NCBI RefSeq assembly: GCF_030272615.1
Contig: NC_081406.1
Span: 246,011,218 to 246,075,217, forward strand
Length of the DNA: 64,000 nt
Reading direction: 5' to 3'
From: Cryptomeria japonica
Taxonomy: Eukaryota; Streptophyta; Pinopsida; Cupressales; Cupressaceae
A program made the position numbers and the translations under genes. Numbering within the stretch: position 1 is the stretch's first letter; each line of letters opens with the position of its first letter. Below are positions 1 to 11,423 of this stretch, in pieces. Below the pieces are notes generated by a model. It saw only the letters and a program-made list of their open reading frames with translations, was not told the DNA's origin and did not search any database.

Positions 1-1335
1 GTTTTTATGTGGATGAAACAAAAGTAATAGATACATCAGATATGATGAAGATTATGCAAGATCCCAAGGTTGAAGTAGTAGATCCTTCTACACATAGGAT
101 GATTATCAATTTTAAAACATTTGAGCAACTCTTTGATGATGTAGGAACAATAGCTAGTGATAGGTTTATCGATGATGACACTTTCATAGCAACTAGGGAA
201 TTCAGATATTTTGATTATAAGATCAAAGGAGAGTAAATAAGAAGGAAAGTAAAAGAGATTACTCAAAAAAATAAGGAACACGCAATCATTGATTTTTGGA
301 AGGAAGGGAGGAAATGGAAGGAATTACCCTACTATAAGAAGGTATGATTTTATAAATTATATTTTGGATTTGAATTTGATCTACATACAAATTCCTAGGA
401 CCATTTGGGCCATATTCCCAACAGAAAATAAGTCATTGGTTATAAAAGACCCAAGAAAATTGATAGGGAGCCTCATTGTGCATATATTGGAGGACACAAT
501 TCTCATTCAAGCTGAAATATTTACAACACATTCAAACATGTTTACAAAGGCAATATTTAGGAAGATGCAAGTAGAACTTGAGAAGTTGAACAAAGAAAAT
601 TTACAATTACATGAGAGGTTGAACATTGTAATGAGTGCATTGCCTCCAATTTCACTTCCACTACCTTCTAGAGAAGAGATAAAACTAAAAAAGGAGTTAG
701 ATGAAAGAAAAGATAGAGAAGAAAGTACTATGTAGGGTTTAAAACCACTGAAGATCAAATTTGTCACAAGCATGTTGGCCAATAAATTAGAGAAGATTAT
801 GACACATGTTGATAAAACTTGGGAGAAGTATAGTGCACTAAGGAACATATTTTTTTAGCACAAAAGGATGAAGTTAAAGTTGAAATGTTGGGAAAGAAAT
901 ATTTCCAATATTCTTTTAAAGAAAACAAGATTCGATGTAGATTCTTTGAAGCATTTGACATATATTTGTCACATTTTCAAAGTGGTCAAGACTCTTTTAA
1001 GGTAACATAAGAAATTTCATGAGTTTATTGTCAAGGAGTTGAAGTATTTTGATAAATTAAAAGGCTCCTCTATGCCACGTCTTTGGAAGGAGGATGGAAC
1101 AATAAAAAGTTGGGCCAAATGGAGAAATTGGTTTTCACAGATTGTCACTCCTATTGTTCTTGCCATCAATGAAAATGAAGGAAAGGTAACTGACAACTTG
1201 AGCTTGAAATTGGATGAGTTGTTAATGTTAGAATATGAAATGATAATAATTAATGCTTCAATTATCATGGATACTAACCAAGATTATGTTGAGCACATGG
1301 CAAACATTAACCAACTTTTTCCATTGGATAATTGA
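1..1335 (+). pseudogene. Decayed ORF of unknown family, left end outside window
   Basis: I do not recognise this protein. A plus-strand frame is open from the left edge to a stop at 234-236. After a frameshift near 345, a second frame runs from about 289 to 1335 with in-frame stops near 733, 856 and 1012. Together they give some 440 codons of one decayed protein. Visible features are a charged, coiled-coil-like stretch around 565-630 (alternating Leu and Lys/Glu), a Pro-rich patch (LPPISLPLPS) just after it, and a Trp-rich segment (SWAKWRNWFSQ) near 1110. There is no signal peptide and no RT, protease or zinc-knuckle motif. The window is otherwise full of retroelements, so I infer it is an accessory ORF of an LTR element rather than a host gene. 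Confidence 0.4.
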
Positions 1336-2603
1336 ATGATATAAAAAAATACAGAATTTATTTGCATTTTGATTTGTCATCTTTTGGACATATTTTGCTA
1401 TGATTATCTAGCTACATGCCTCAAAAAAAATTATATGAAGTAAAAGGAAAATACAAACTTGATTTGCATTTCAAGTTTTCAAAATCAGGACTATTTTGAT
1501 ATTATCTTTTGCAATGGATTGCCTAAATTTTTCAAGAATGAAATGAATGCATGATTTTATTTGCATCCCAATTGATTATCTATCGAACTACTACTTATTG
1601 ATCCTAGAGAACAAGTAAATGCAAAAGATTTGATTCATCTCCAAGTTATCAACCAAGTAGTTTCACAAGCTACATCATCAAGTTAGAGATTTAAAATATT
1701 GGAGTGGTCACCAGGTGAATCAGATCAATTTTTGGCTCATCGTGCAAATGTAGCAGGAGATTTGCCAATAATATTAACTTCATCACTTACCATTAGTAGT
1801 GAGCAAAGAGCATTTTTGTCTTACCCGTCACCTTTTGAGGAGGTTTTTTGTCTTTTGTGACCCTAACCGGTTACCTACCAACTTCTAAATTGTAAATGGC
1901 TAGAAGCTTATTGCTCCCTTATTCTATAAAAGGGAAACCTAGGCTATTTGGTAGGGGTTTTGATTTGTTATCAAGTATAGGTTTTAAGTTCTATAAATAT
2001 TTAAGTATAGATTCTTTTCATTATATAGGATAAAAGCCTATATATTTGAATATCAATGTACATGTAAAAAAATTTGTCACAATGTGCAACGAAAATATAC
2101 CAAATATTTGCAATTATCTCCTAAATATTGCCCTCAAAATATTTTGAAATATCAAATAAAAAAGGCTTCATTGTTTTTTATCTTTGTGCATTTGTCATAA
2201 TGTATGAATTGTTTTCTGCTTCTTTTCAATGTAAAATATTACATATCCTAGAAAAAATCATAAGGGTTTGGGTGAAGTGTTTAGGATCTATAAAGAAGAC
2301 TCGAAATTATATTTGAATTCAGGAGTGCTAATACAAGGTGTTAATGTTGAGTGTATTGATCACAAAATGTTCTGTTATGTTTATTTTGTACTTTATTGAG
2401 TAACTTTGTAATCCTAGATAGGCACCATTCATGATTTCTAGTCTTTGTCATAAAAGAATCACATCTAAATATAAAAAATTATTTTATTTTTAATTTTTAT
2501 TAGAGTGGGTAGCTTAGTTTGAATATTCCATGCTATCAAAATCAAAGATGAAAAGTGTCAATAATTGTTGCCAAATTGTTGAGTATCTTCAGGGTTGTTG
2601 AAT
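1336..2603. other. Non-coding, possible plus-strand LTR or 3' region
   Basis: No coding frame is supported here. A TATA-like stretch (TTCTATAAAAGG, about 1922-1933) followed by AT-rich transcribed-looking sequence suggests a plus-strand LTR promoter belonging to the element at 1-1335. I could not find a second copy in the window to define its ends. Confidence 0.25.
1922..1933 (+). promoter_or_regulatory. TATA-like box
   Basis: TTCTATAAAAGG matches a plant TATA box and lies in sequence that looks like an LTR. The assignment rests on the motif only. Confidence 0.3.
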
Positions 2604-3383
2604 CTATGCAAGGGAGCATATATGTTTAACAATACATGAAGGTAAGAAGAATAGAAAGAAATTTATTGACAAAGGGATCACCCTCCTAGGCTCTAGAGGG
2701 TCTAAAGTGTAGAGGAATTCAATTATGCAAATATATTTTTTTGTTTGTTGGCCATATCCAACACTAAGCCTAAGTACTACAATTGGCAACCCTATAGGGT
2801 TTGGGAACCTATTGAACTGGGAACCAACACCAAAGGCATGTGAAAGTGATTTCATCTTGATCCTCAAGTAATAGCTCAATTCTATGATAGCCACTAAACC
2901 CATGTAAGAAGGAGAAGTGTCTGTTTCTAGCTAAGGAATTTAAAACCTTATCGATGAAGGGTAAGAGAAAATCGTTCTTCCTGGTCATTGCATTCAACTC
3001 ACTATACTATACACACACTTCATTTACCTTCCCTTTTTGGGAACAATAACTAGTGGGGACACCCACTCACTATTTGGAATAGGGTATACAAAGCCTACAT
3101 CCAAAAGTTTCTGCAATTCATCCTTGACTATATCTCTAGGTGTTGGGTTCATTCTCCTTTGTTGTTGTCTCACTGGTTTACAGACTTTGTTGATGTATAT
3201 TCTATTCATGCATAAGATAGGATAAATTCCCTTTATGCCACAATAAGCAAATGCAAAAGTATGAGTTTGCAGCATATGCAATACATTAGCTTGTTGGGAT
3301 TTACTTAACTCATTACTAATGTTGAGTGTTTGACCAAGAGACGCTTCTATAGACGTTGTTATTATTATAACTAAGGCAATATA
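2604..3383 (-). pseudogene. Ty3/gypsy reverse transcriptase fragment
   Basis: The minus strand encodes the start of a Ty3/gypsy reverse transcriptase, the enzyme that copies element RNA into DNA. From about 3360 downwards come a linker ending in SLGQTLNISNELS, then RRMNPTPRDIVKDELQKLL, then WVSPLVIVPKKG (near 3030), then after a frame change NAMTRKNDFLLPFID and FLHGFSGYHRI (near 2900). The usual first catalytic Asp of FLDGFSGY is His here, and the sequence fades out near 2604 before a YxDD box, so the enzyme is dead and truncated. At least two frameshifts separate the blocks. It continues the protease linker on the other side of the solo LTR at 3384-4265. Confidence 0.85.
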
Positions 3384-4265
3384 TGTAAGGAAGTTTAAGT
3401 AGTGGAACAAATTCCTACACTAACCTTGAGATGAGAATAATGTAAACACCTTTACAGATCATTACAATAGTTACAGAAGCTTAACAGAAGTAGACATAAT
3501 AGCATGCATACCACAACACAGTGATTTACATGGGGAAAACCCTTTCAGGAGAAAAACCCCACAATCCAAAAGCCGACCAATATATTATTCAGAAATCAAT
3601 AACAAATTACAATATACTTGCAGAGAAAGCTCTTCATAGGAGTACCACCAACCAAAGATCCAGAGGTAACTCAATCTTACACACAACCTCTATCTCACAC
3701 ACCTCATATATAGAAGATACAATACAAGAAACCGTCAAACGGAATTACAAAACCATGGGATAAAACCACCCAATAATTGGAACTGATCTTATCTCCAATC
3801 TAGATGCCCTATGATGTGTCAAAACACACATCAACATGTGTACTTCCCTTTTACAACTCATTTATGTGTCTGATGCATTTTTATATTTCCTATTTCAGGA
3901 GACCAAACTTCCAAAGGTCATAACTTGTGAACCGGGTGTTTGATTGACAAATCATTTAAAGCACTGGAAATCTTGAGAATTTCTCTATCACCTCATAACT
4001 CACTATGCTTGTTAGGCTTTCAGGGCATTTATAATCCTCTAAATTCCTCAAAAATTAAATTTAAATCTTTGATCTCAACCTTCAAAAACAAAAACTTTAA
4101 TATCTTTAAATCTAGTTATGATCTTGCAAAGAAAATTTATCGGTGTGCTTATCTAGCCAATACAAAGATTTGGGGAAAATTTCAAACCATTTTGTGCTAA
4201 AATGAAAACTTACTATAAATAGCAACCTTATGTAAATGCAAGGCTGAGACAACATTTTCCCAACA
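3384..4265 (-). mobile_element. Solo LTR inserted between protease and RT
   Basis: On the minus strand this 882-bp segment starts TGTTGGGAAAATG and ends CTTCCTTACA. The flanks are ATATA (3379-3383) and ATATC (4266-4270), a near-perfect 5-bp TSD. Deleting it joins the codons of the gypsy linker, which then aligns with the equivalent linker of the copy at 53.8 kb. The ACTATAAATAGC stretch near 4212 would be its TATA region, and the GGGGAAAACCC area near 3535 resembles the 3' part of many plant LTRs. No internal domain is present. Confidence 0.75.
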
Positions 4266-4270
4266 ATATC

Positions 4271-5010
4271 TAGGTCGAATATATTTAGACTATAGTTATG
4301 TGGCAAGATATCATAAATCATATTAGGTGTAGATGCATCTTCATTAGAAAAGAGGCTATGAAGTGAGCAAGTTAGGGAAGATAGGAATTCCTCTTGTTGT
4401 GTGTTGAGACCATAAGAATTCTACACAATATGAGCATAAATTTCATCATCATCTTGAATGTCTATCGTATGGCTCCTCTCTATAGTCATGAGAATTTGGA
4501 AGGAGTGTTGATCTCATCATCTATATTAGGCCATACAGTATATTTTGTATCTGTATGAGGCTGGGCTGGAAGATAAAGGACTACTTTTGTGGTCACATTT
4601 CCATTAGAAATGATCATATTTTTGGACTTGCATACAATAAAATTGTTTGTAGTATCCAACCTTGTTTGCCCAAGGATTAATGGATATTCCACTAATTGGC
4701 TTTAGTCTGAAAAGTCACAAAGTCGATACAGTATTTGCATGAATCTAGAGTGATCATTAGATCCTTAATCACCCCTTCTAGTTGCAAGATAATTGGTGTT
4801 GGCCTTGTGTTAAGTAATTGTAGAGTATTCATCATCTCCCTATTTATGATATTATAGTTGCACCGAGATCAATCAAAGTATTTTTGATAAGGGTGTCATT
4901 GATTTGCACATCTACCATAGGGCTGCTAGGGTTTGAGTATTTAGGGACTACTAGGATTCCCAACATGATTTCAACCGACTATCCAATTACATAGATGGTT
5001 TGAGGATATT
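4271..5010 (-). pseudogene. Ty3/gypsy aspartic protease and linker fragment
   Basis: The minus strand carries remains of the retroviral-type aspartic protease that cleaves the polyprotein. The active-site block LIDLGATI is readable near 4855-4880 (the DLGA variant rather than DTGS), and the later block with LGQTRLDTTNN lies at 4610-4690. The linker MIYDILPHNYSLNIFDL (4270-4325) leads to the RT on the far side of the solo LTR. Several stops interrupt it. The same order occurs in the copy at 54 kb. Confidence 0.75.
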
Positions 5011-6513
5011 TCTTATTTCTCCCTAGACATTTAAGACATAGCTCCCTAATGACTTTGGTATAACTTGTACATATTTAATATCTTGGATGAGGGGAATCTT
5101 TATACAAAATTCTTCATCTACCCTATGAGGTCAAACTCAGGCTCGTGATGGTAGTTTTGGGTAGCCAACCTCTCTAGAAAGGGGGGTTCCCTATTATTTA
5201 TTTCAACATGTGGTTGGTTCTATTCATTCTATACATTATTAGTGACTTATAAAACTATTTCACCATTAGATATTTCTATAATTTGAGCAGATGCAGGAGC
5301 AACAAGAGTCTTTCCTAAGTAAAGATGGCCATCATTGATTTTAACTGCATAAGTTGAATATTGTGTGGACTCGTTAGAATAAGCCTACTAAATAGGATTG
5401 CTGTTAGAATTGGGTGTAGGTTGGTCAAGCAATTGTTGTGCTCTTAGTTGTGCAGGAGAAGACATATTTTGATTGGTCATAATGGCTTGTTGTTGAGGTA
5501 ATGTGTTAGGCATGAGCGCAAGCTACTAGGTCAAATATTGTTGGTGTTGCGAGTAAGACATACTGGGTTGTTTCCACTATTAGTTTCCTCTCCATAATCA
5601 TGACCATGGATTTTGAGAGGACTACCATTTCTAATAATAACTAGGAATATGATACTGAGATTATTGTGGTCATGCCCCTTGTGGCATCCAATTGGATGAT
5701 GAAATATATTGCCATGGTTCATTAGACATTGAAATATAAGTTTTTTAATTCTAGTTTGCAACATTTTAATTGATTCCAAAGCATTCAACATAATAGGATA
5801 GGGGGTCTAGAGGCATACCATGCTTTTGTTGCCATGGTTTACATTGAGAAATGTAGAAAACTTGCCCTTATTAGTCTTCAAAGGCATGGAACTTTGGTCG
5901 AGTTTGCTTTTCTTTAGAGATAGCAACAATATTCCTGAATTTACAATTAGCCTTCTTTTGTTTATGGTGGGGGCAATATTTTGTGAGAATTGCCTCAACT
6001 TCCTCCTATTTCTTCTTGATATGCAGGGTGTCCAATTGTGTGGCAAGATGATTGATAATATCCTCCTTCATGTTGGAGAGAAGATTGTTGAGATCAACTC
6101 TATAAACACCATTAAATGTCTTGGAAATGGGTAGGAAGCTAGAGATTTTATTCTTCCTCAAAATTGACCTGAAATATTTCCTAGCAAGCTTTAATATTTC
6201 ATCAAATGGAACTTGAGAGATATTGCCTCCTCCCATCAATTTTAATGTGTCTATACATTCCTCATTTACTCCTCTTAGAATTACCAGGTTAAGGAATTCA
6301 AGAGCGAGTCTATTTTGTCTAGACTTCTTCAAGAAAAATTGGAATCTCTCCACATAATCCTCAAGAGGTTCATCCTACTTTTGGGACATCCTAAAAATGT
6401 CTTCTTTCTTCATGTCTCCACCCTTGCAGTAATCTTGGTAAATTTGTATAAAATTCTCCTTTAGTGTGTCCTTGCTTGTAATAGAAATTCTACCCAACCC
6501 CATAAACCATCTC
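5011..6513 (-). pseudogene. Ty3/gypsy gag, middle and C-terminal part
   Basis: This is the minus-strand gag (capsid) of the element. The segment begins at the right with RWFMGLG-type codons near 6500, includes a QDYC-like block, then ILRGVNEECIDTLKLMGGG (6240-6290) and an amphipathic MDTL-like region ending QLDTLHIKKK (6006-6040). A degenerate Gln/Asn/His-rich tail runs to about 5300. Stops and frame changes are frequent. The N-terminal half of the same gag lies at 13424-13746, separated by the 6.9-kb insertion 6514-13418. Confidence 0.8.
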
Positions 6514-7680
6514 TATAGTGCCCCTCCCTAATTCATTCTTTATGATAGGATGTGATAGATACTTATGGACTTGTTCATGTTCTTGATGCCTCTTGTTTCA
6601 TTCTTTATATTGATAAATTCTTTGACATTAATGGATTCGTTATGATTGCTATGGTGATGCTGACTCTATACTCTAGTTTAATTATTGAAGTTAGGTTTAT
6701 GATTAGCTTCATGATTTTTTTCTACTTAGGACATGTGGTTCATGTTTATTTTTTATAATGATTTATCTTGTGCTAGATATGTCATATTGACAATTGATAC
6801 ATTATGGTTTTATGTGGATGATGATATCATGTTATGTGCTAACCCGACTTCATGCTCATATTGGATATGTTGAGGTTATTGATGATGTTGTGGTTGTCAT
6901 GATTGCATTACTACTGTAGACATGAAAGGGATGATGTTATATAACTCATTTATGAGCAGGGTGTGATGTCACAACTCTCTTTCACTTGTCTAATTATCTA
7001 TGATATATGCAAGTGTTTATGCTATTGTATAGACGTGTGGGTTTCATAGGATGTAGGTACTAGACATCGACTCCACCTGGTTTCACAGGTCTGAGCGTGC
7101 CTCTAATCCCAATGGCAAGTTTGTCGGGGGTGGCACAAGGTCTTATCACACTCTAGGCTTAGTTGGTGTCTTGTCAGTTTTAATGTTAAGCCTCAGTTGT
7201 CTTGTTGGGTTCTTTTGTGGTCCTGGTTGGATTGTTGATTGAGGTGATAGTTTATGTTGTTATGCATAGCCTTGTGTGTGAGTAATTAATTATTCATGTG
7301 GGAGTATTGCAAGTTCTATATTATTAAAGTAATAGTATGATTTTGTGGATTATTATATTGGGCATTTTTAATGCATGGAAGATTGTTTATTTATTATATT
7401 TTATATGTTTGTGGGAGATATTAATGATATTAATTTTAATTTATATTACTGAAGCATTTATGATTATATATGAATTTAGCTATTTATTTTATTGGTTATT
7501 TGGAGTTGTGGAAATTAATTAATTTTATTTTTTTTATTGGTAATGTCTTTTTTATACAGGAGTTTCTAACTAGTGAGGGCCACATTTGGGGGACCCCCTC
7601 CTCGTAGTTACAAATGTGAGGTATTAACACCTCCAATTAATAGCTGCATTGTTCCTTGAAATTCCTTTATCCTTCCATCT
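6514..7680. other. Non-coding left part of the 6.9-kb insertion
   Basis: T-rich sequence with no supported gene. A stretch near 7100-7180 (CTAATCCCAATGG ... CACAAGGTC) has a diverged inverted counterpart near 12590-12715. Confidence 0.5.
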
Positions 7681-7800
7681 CTCCTTATTGCTCCACTTTA
7701 GACTCCTTATCACTCCAATCCATCTCCTTATCGCTCTGCTTCATCTCCTTATCACTCCACTGCATCTCCACAACTCCTTATCGCTCCTTATCACTCCATA
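7681..7800 (+). repeat. 21-bp-period minisatellite A
   Basis: Successive units begin CTCCTTATCACTCC or CTCCTTATCGCTC at 7703, 7724 and 7745, exactly 21 bp apart, with a 22-bp first unit at 7681 and partial units to 7800. In one plus frame this reads as a seven-residue repeat (LSLxxIS). Confidence 0.8.
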
Positions 7801-8147
7801 TCATTGATCCCTTTATCGCTTCGCTGCCCTATGACATGACTTTGTCAAGTCCATCACATGTTCTGACGGGGCAACATGGACACCAAGCGAGGCATCAGGG
7901 TTCAACACGTGGCGAGGAAGACCAACGCAGACCATCGAATGAGATCACCGACCAGCATCATCAGCAACCGCAATAGACAGGCATGAACACCCTTCCACCA
8001 GACGATCAACAAGTACACCTGCATGAATAACACACCAACATCCGCACAACCAACTGCCACGAGAAGAACATAGAGCCGCCCTATCAACAGGGCTCATGAC
8101 CACCGTCACGCTGGGGAGTGAACCCCAAAATTTGAGGTAAATTATGG
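7801..8147. other. GC-richer unique-looking stretch
   Basis: Short frames exist on both strands, but none has a recognisable motif, and overlapping frames on both strands look like composition effects. I see nothing I can name. Confidence 0.4.
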
Positions 8148-8308
8148 TTTGAACCAAGGATGTAAGAACTACAGGAAAGAAGCCCCACTATTTCTCCAAG
8201 GTTCTCCCCAAGGTAAGGGTACTCCATTTTTAACAAGGTAGAGACAAACCCGTGGGGGTTTGAACCTAGGTTGTAGACACTACAGGCAAGAAGCCCCACC
8301 ATTTCACC
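8148..8308. repeat. Two imperfect 50-bp units 110 bp apart
   Basis: GGTTTGAACCAAGG...ACTACAGGAAAGAAGCCCC (from 8148) recurs as GGTTTGAACCTAGG...ACTACAGGCAAGAAGCCCC (from 8258). About 80-85% of bases match by eye. The repeated unit may be a fragment of a high-copy element. Confidence 0.7.
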
Positions 8309-8439
8309 AAAGGGTCATCCCCCAAGAAATTAATTAATTATTATATATAGCCCATTGGTTATTAAATGATGGTAGGTATCAATAAATATAAATATTTATT
8401 TATTTTGGGAGTTTGTAATTATTTGATGATTATTTGGTG

Positions 8440-8690
8440 GAATTATATTGGTTAAGTTATGCTTATTTGTGCATTTATTTATTTATGGTTTTATTTACTT
8501 ATTCATCTAATGTTTTATTTATTATTTATTTATCTATTGATTTATTTATTTATTGTATATTTATTGTTGGTTTATTTATTTATTGTTCATTTATTATTAT
8601 TTATTTATTGTTTTGATTATTTAATTATTTGCTTTATTGTTTATTTATTTATTGGGTTATTACTTATTTATCTACTTACCCCTTGCTATG
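8440..8690 (+). repeat. TTTA-rich low-complexity tract
   Basis: Repeated TTTATTTATT units dominate. The same tract resumes on the other side of the LINE at 10533, so the LINE landed in it. Long hydrophobic frames here are composition artefacts. Confidence 0.85.
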
Positions 8691-8717
8691 ATTAGCCTTT
8701 TGGGTGTTGTGGTTGTG

Positions 8718-8735
8718 AGATAATATTATTTAATT
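8718..8735. repeat. LINE target-site duplication, 3' side
   Basis: AGATAATATTATTTAATT is identical to 10523-10540. It abuts the poly(A) end of the LINE. Confidence 0.9.
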
Positions 8736-8949
8736 TTTTTTTATCGATAACAGGATAATTTATTGCATAAATTAGAAAAGATTTACATCCAAAAAGCAGA
8801 TAGACAGTCTGCCACAACATGGGGTCTCACCCCTACTACAAAAAGGAACCCGACTAGACACCACCCCAACAAGGCCAACAACCACAAAAAGGGCCACTTA
8901 CAAACACAATCCCACCTAAAGGAGGCCCTGATTAACCCAAAGTTCCTAT

Positions 8950-9674
8950 CTACCAAACCACCCCAAAGCCTCTTCCCTTGAGAAATTTGGAATACCCCGG
9001 CTAGGCCCTGCCTCCTGCATCACGCTCCCTCCACCTGACACCATTCCTAGCCTGCCACCACATAGAGACCCATGCTCCACCACCTTTGTCTGCTTCTTTG
9101 GAAGCTGATGTCATACCATATGCCTCCCATCCTCATCCAGAGGGGCCTCAGACCGAATTGGGGTCACCTTCCCTCAAATTTTCACTCGCTCAGTCGGCCC
9201 CAATTTACGTACAAAGTCCACAATCTCGCCCCAACCCTTCCTTGCATCCTCCAACTGCAATGCAACAGGCCTGGAGGCCAACCAAATGACAAATGGCTGC
9301 AATGCCCCCAACCCCACTCCAATCCTCCACCACGTTCCTTCCATCGACTTCATCCCCTCGCCAGTGGTGGCTCGATCCACCACTTCCTGTAAACCACCCG
9401 CCCATTTGGGTTTCAACACCAAAGAGGTAATCCGTTGCACTTCCTCCGTTGACTTTCCCACCTGCAAGGCCAAGGCAATGAACAACGATGTAATGTCAAG
9501 GTTAGTTCTCGACCACCAGTCCAAAGTCAAGAATTCCTCCCCAAACAACAACCTCACTGCCCTCCAAAAATTTTCTCCATCCACTCTGAAGACATTTGTC
9601 AACCTATTACTCGAGATCAGGCCACGAAACACAGGCATTTTCCCGTCCGACATCAGAGAAAAGTTTGCTTCCAT
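8950..9674 (-). pseudogene. Unassigned ORF downstream of RNase H in the LINE
   Basis: A minus-strand frame of 166 codons starts with Met at 9674 (MEANFSLMSDGKMPVFRGL) and stops near 9174. The same frame continues to about 8950 with only two or three stops, so an ancestral frame of roughly 240 codons is plausible. It is rich in Trp, Gly and Val, with blocks such as FWRAVRLLFGEEF, WWSRTNLDI and MEGTWWRIGVGLGALQPF. I recognise no domain, and no zinc knuckle or transmembrane segment is obvious. It lies inside the TSD-bounded LINE, after RNase H, where plant L1 elements normally have only 3' UTR. It could be a C-terminal extension or a captured sequence. The complementary strand is also open (9286-9702), so coding status is not certain. 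Confidence 0.45.
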
Positions 9675-10079
9675 CCTGACTCGCTACTACTCCAAAACCT
9701 GATCCCACCGCCTACCACCAAACAGCCACTACAAAATGCCAGAGAACAAAACTCAAAGGCCATTAAAAGCCTCCACCATCACATATCATGATTACTCCAC
9801 ATGAATCATAAAAAATTAATCATCTCCAGTCACTCACACCGATTGCCTCCATCATCATCCATCACCGCTAGGCCACTTGCTGTAACATCGTAGATCACAA
9901 TCCACGAGGACCATAACTTCCCACAAGTCCATGGCTACAAATGGTCATTTCAAAAACAAGCTCGGGTTCACTTTTCCAAGATAAGCCATCTAACCAAAAT
10001 CAAAATTATGAGAACTAAAATTTCTAAAATCCTCGAACAATCTAAACTTATTTTCCAAGGAGCCATTCGCTCCCACATT

Positions 10080-10480
10080 TGAAAGATTTTCAGCTTCCAA
10101 GTTTGCTTCCCGGAGGACATGAATCACCTTAAAATCTTCAAAACCGCCCAACAGAAGTTGCATTCTTCGAACCTACTTGTCTAAGTGCAACGCTTCCATT
10201 CGACCTCGAACTATCCCGTTCACCACAATCTGGGAGTCTCCCTCCAAATGGAGTTTCTTCACTCCCAATTTCTTAGCCATGGCTTCTAACGCCACTTGGC
10301 ACTCAACAACATTGTTCGATCCATCCACCAATCTTTTAGCACCAATGGCCAGAGTATTGCCCCAATCATCTCGAGCAATTACCCCAACTCCAGAGACTCC
10401 TAGGTTGCCCCTCGAAGCGCCATCGAAATTTATCTTAATCCACCCCTTATCTGGCGGACTCCATTCTGGAATTGATTTAC
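10080..10480 (-). pseudogene. LINE RNase H domain, truncated
   Basis: The minus strand encodes a plant-type RNase H (RVT_3-like) that removes RNA from RNA/DNA hybrids at the end of LINE ORF2. Readable blocks are PPDKGWIKINFDGASRGN with the first catalytic Asp, VIARDDWGN, VVECQVALEAM with the catalytic Glu, and LHLEGDSQIVVNGI with the second Asp. After one in-frame stop comes LLLGGFEDFKVIHVLREANLEAENLSN. The last block usually ends REAN..AD, and the Asp is Glu here. Nothing upstream (RT, endonuclease) remains, since the 5' truncation is at 10522. Confidence 0.9.
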
Positions 10481-10522
10481 CCTTACTCTAAAGATTAACC
10501 CTCAACTGCCCATTAACAGGCT

Positions 10523-10540
10523 AGATAATATTATTTAATT
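10523..10540. repeat. LINE target-site duplication, 5' side
   Basis: Identical to 8718-8735. It marks the truncated 5' junction of the LINE. Confidence 0.9.
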
Positions 10541-11423
10541 ATTTATTCATTTATTTAGTTATTTCTATTACTTTATTTTATTATTGTCTTTGGGAGTTAT
10601 AATTTGGAGATTAATATTATTATATTATATTTTATTTCGTTTACCGTGATGGTTGGTAGAATTTATTATATTTTCCATTATTTGGAGTCTGTTGTGATGG
10701 GTTATTATTTTTTATTAATTTATATAAATATAGAGTTTTAAGACTTTCGCTATTGTTGCTTGGTTGAAGATTTTTATTGGAATTTTATTGCTTTGGCTGG
10801 AAACAAAGTTTTATGCGATTGAATGAGGATTGGAGCTTGTTTACGATTTTGGATTGAAGCTGAGAATTGCTCTTCTGCAACTTTCTTTTGTCCATTACTT
10901 CTATTATTCTAGGTAGGAGGATTCTTACACCTTCTTTCTATTTTTATTTTTGAAAAGATTGTCTTCACTGTGACTGTGGGAAAAGAATTTGTGATTGTCG
11001 TGTGAATTCAAGGATGATTGTTTTGTTTTGCATAATCAATTTTGTGTATGGGCATTTCCGTAATTTTTAAAGTGGTACATGTATTGTCGTGCATTTATTC
11101 CTTGTTGTGACTATATTCCATCACTTTGATTGGTAGTATTTCTGGAGTTTTGAGTTTGTATCTTCCATGAATAGATGGGAATTTGTGTTCCAGTGTTTTC
11201 TTCTTGTATTGTTTATTTTGTTGCTGGGAGTGAGCCTTTATGCAAAGCCAACATTATCTATGCCTCGTTCAGAATTATTGAACTCTTCGTTCTATGTTGG
11301 ATCCATGTTTTGGGTTGGTTTATCCCTTGTACACTTGTGTTTGGCGTCGTCTTATACATTCATATTATTTTTGGACTTCATCGATTTATTTTGTTGTGTC
11401 CAAGTTGTTTGGCCTTACTATTA
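10541..11423. other. AT-rich non-coding part of the 6.9-kb insertion
   Basis: TTTA-like sequence and then T-rich sequence with overlapping hydrophobic frames and no conserved motif. No gene is supported. Confidence 0.5.

Larger units (their letters stand above)
8736..10522 (-). mobile_element. 5'-truncated LINE (plant L1-type) with 18-bp TSD
   Basis: A minus-strand insertion lies between perfect 18-bp direct repeats. Its 3' end, read on the minus strand, is TTATCCTGTTATCGAT followed by a run of A, as in plant LINEs with short A-rich tails. Its 5' end is truncated just before the RNase H domain, which is typical of target-primed reverse transcription. Contents in minus order are RNase H (10480 to 10080), about 400 bp without a clear frame, an unassigned ORF (9674 to about 8950), and a 3' UTR. 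It sits in the TTTA tract of the 6.9-kb insertion and so is younger than it. Confidence 0.9.

Noticed and set aside
7656-7976. 106-codon Ser/Leu-rich frame
   Set aside because: Half of it is the CTCCTTATC minisatellite, and the rest has no recognisable motif.
8434-8695. Two overlapping plus-strand frames rich in Ile, Leu, Tyr and Phe, resembling membrane proteins
   Set aside because: They are translations of the TTTA low-complexity tract in several frames, with no conserved motif.
9286-9702. 138-codon plus-strand frame across the LINE
   Set aside because: It is antisense to the minus-strand frame of the LINE, which has the orientation of RNase H and the poly(A) end.
10177-10491. 104-codon plus-strand frame
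   Set aside because: It is the antisense of the RNase H domain, whose motifs read clearly on the minus strand.
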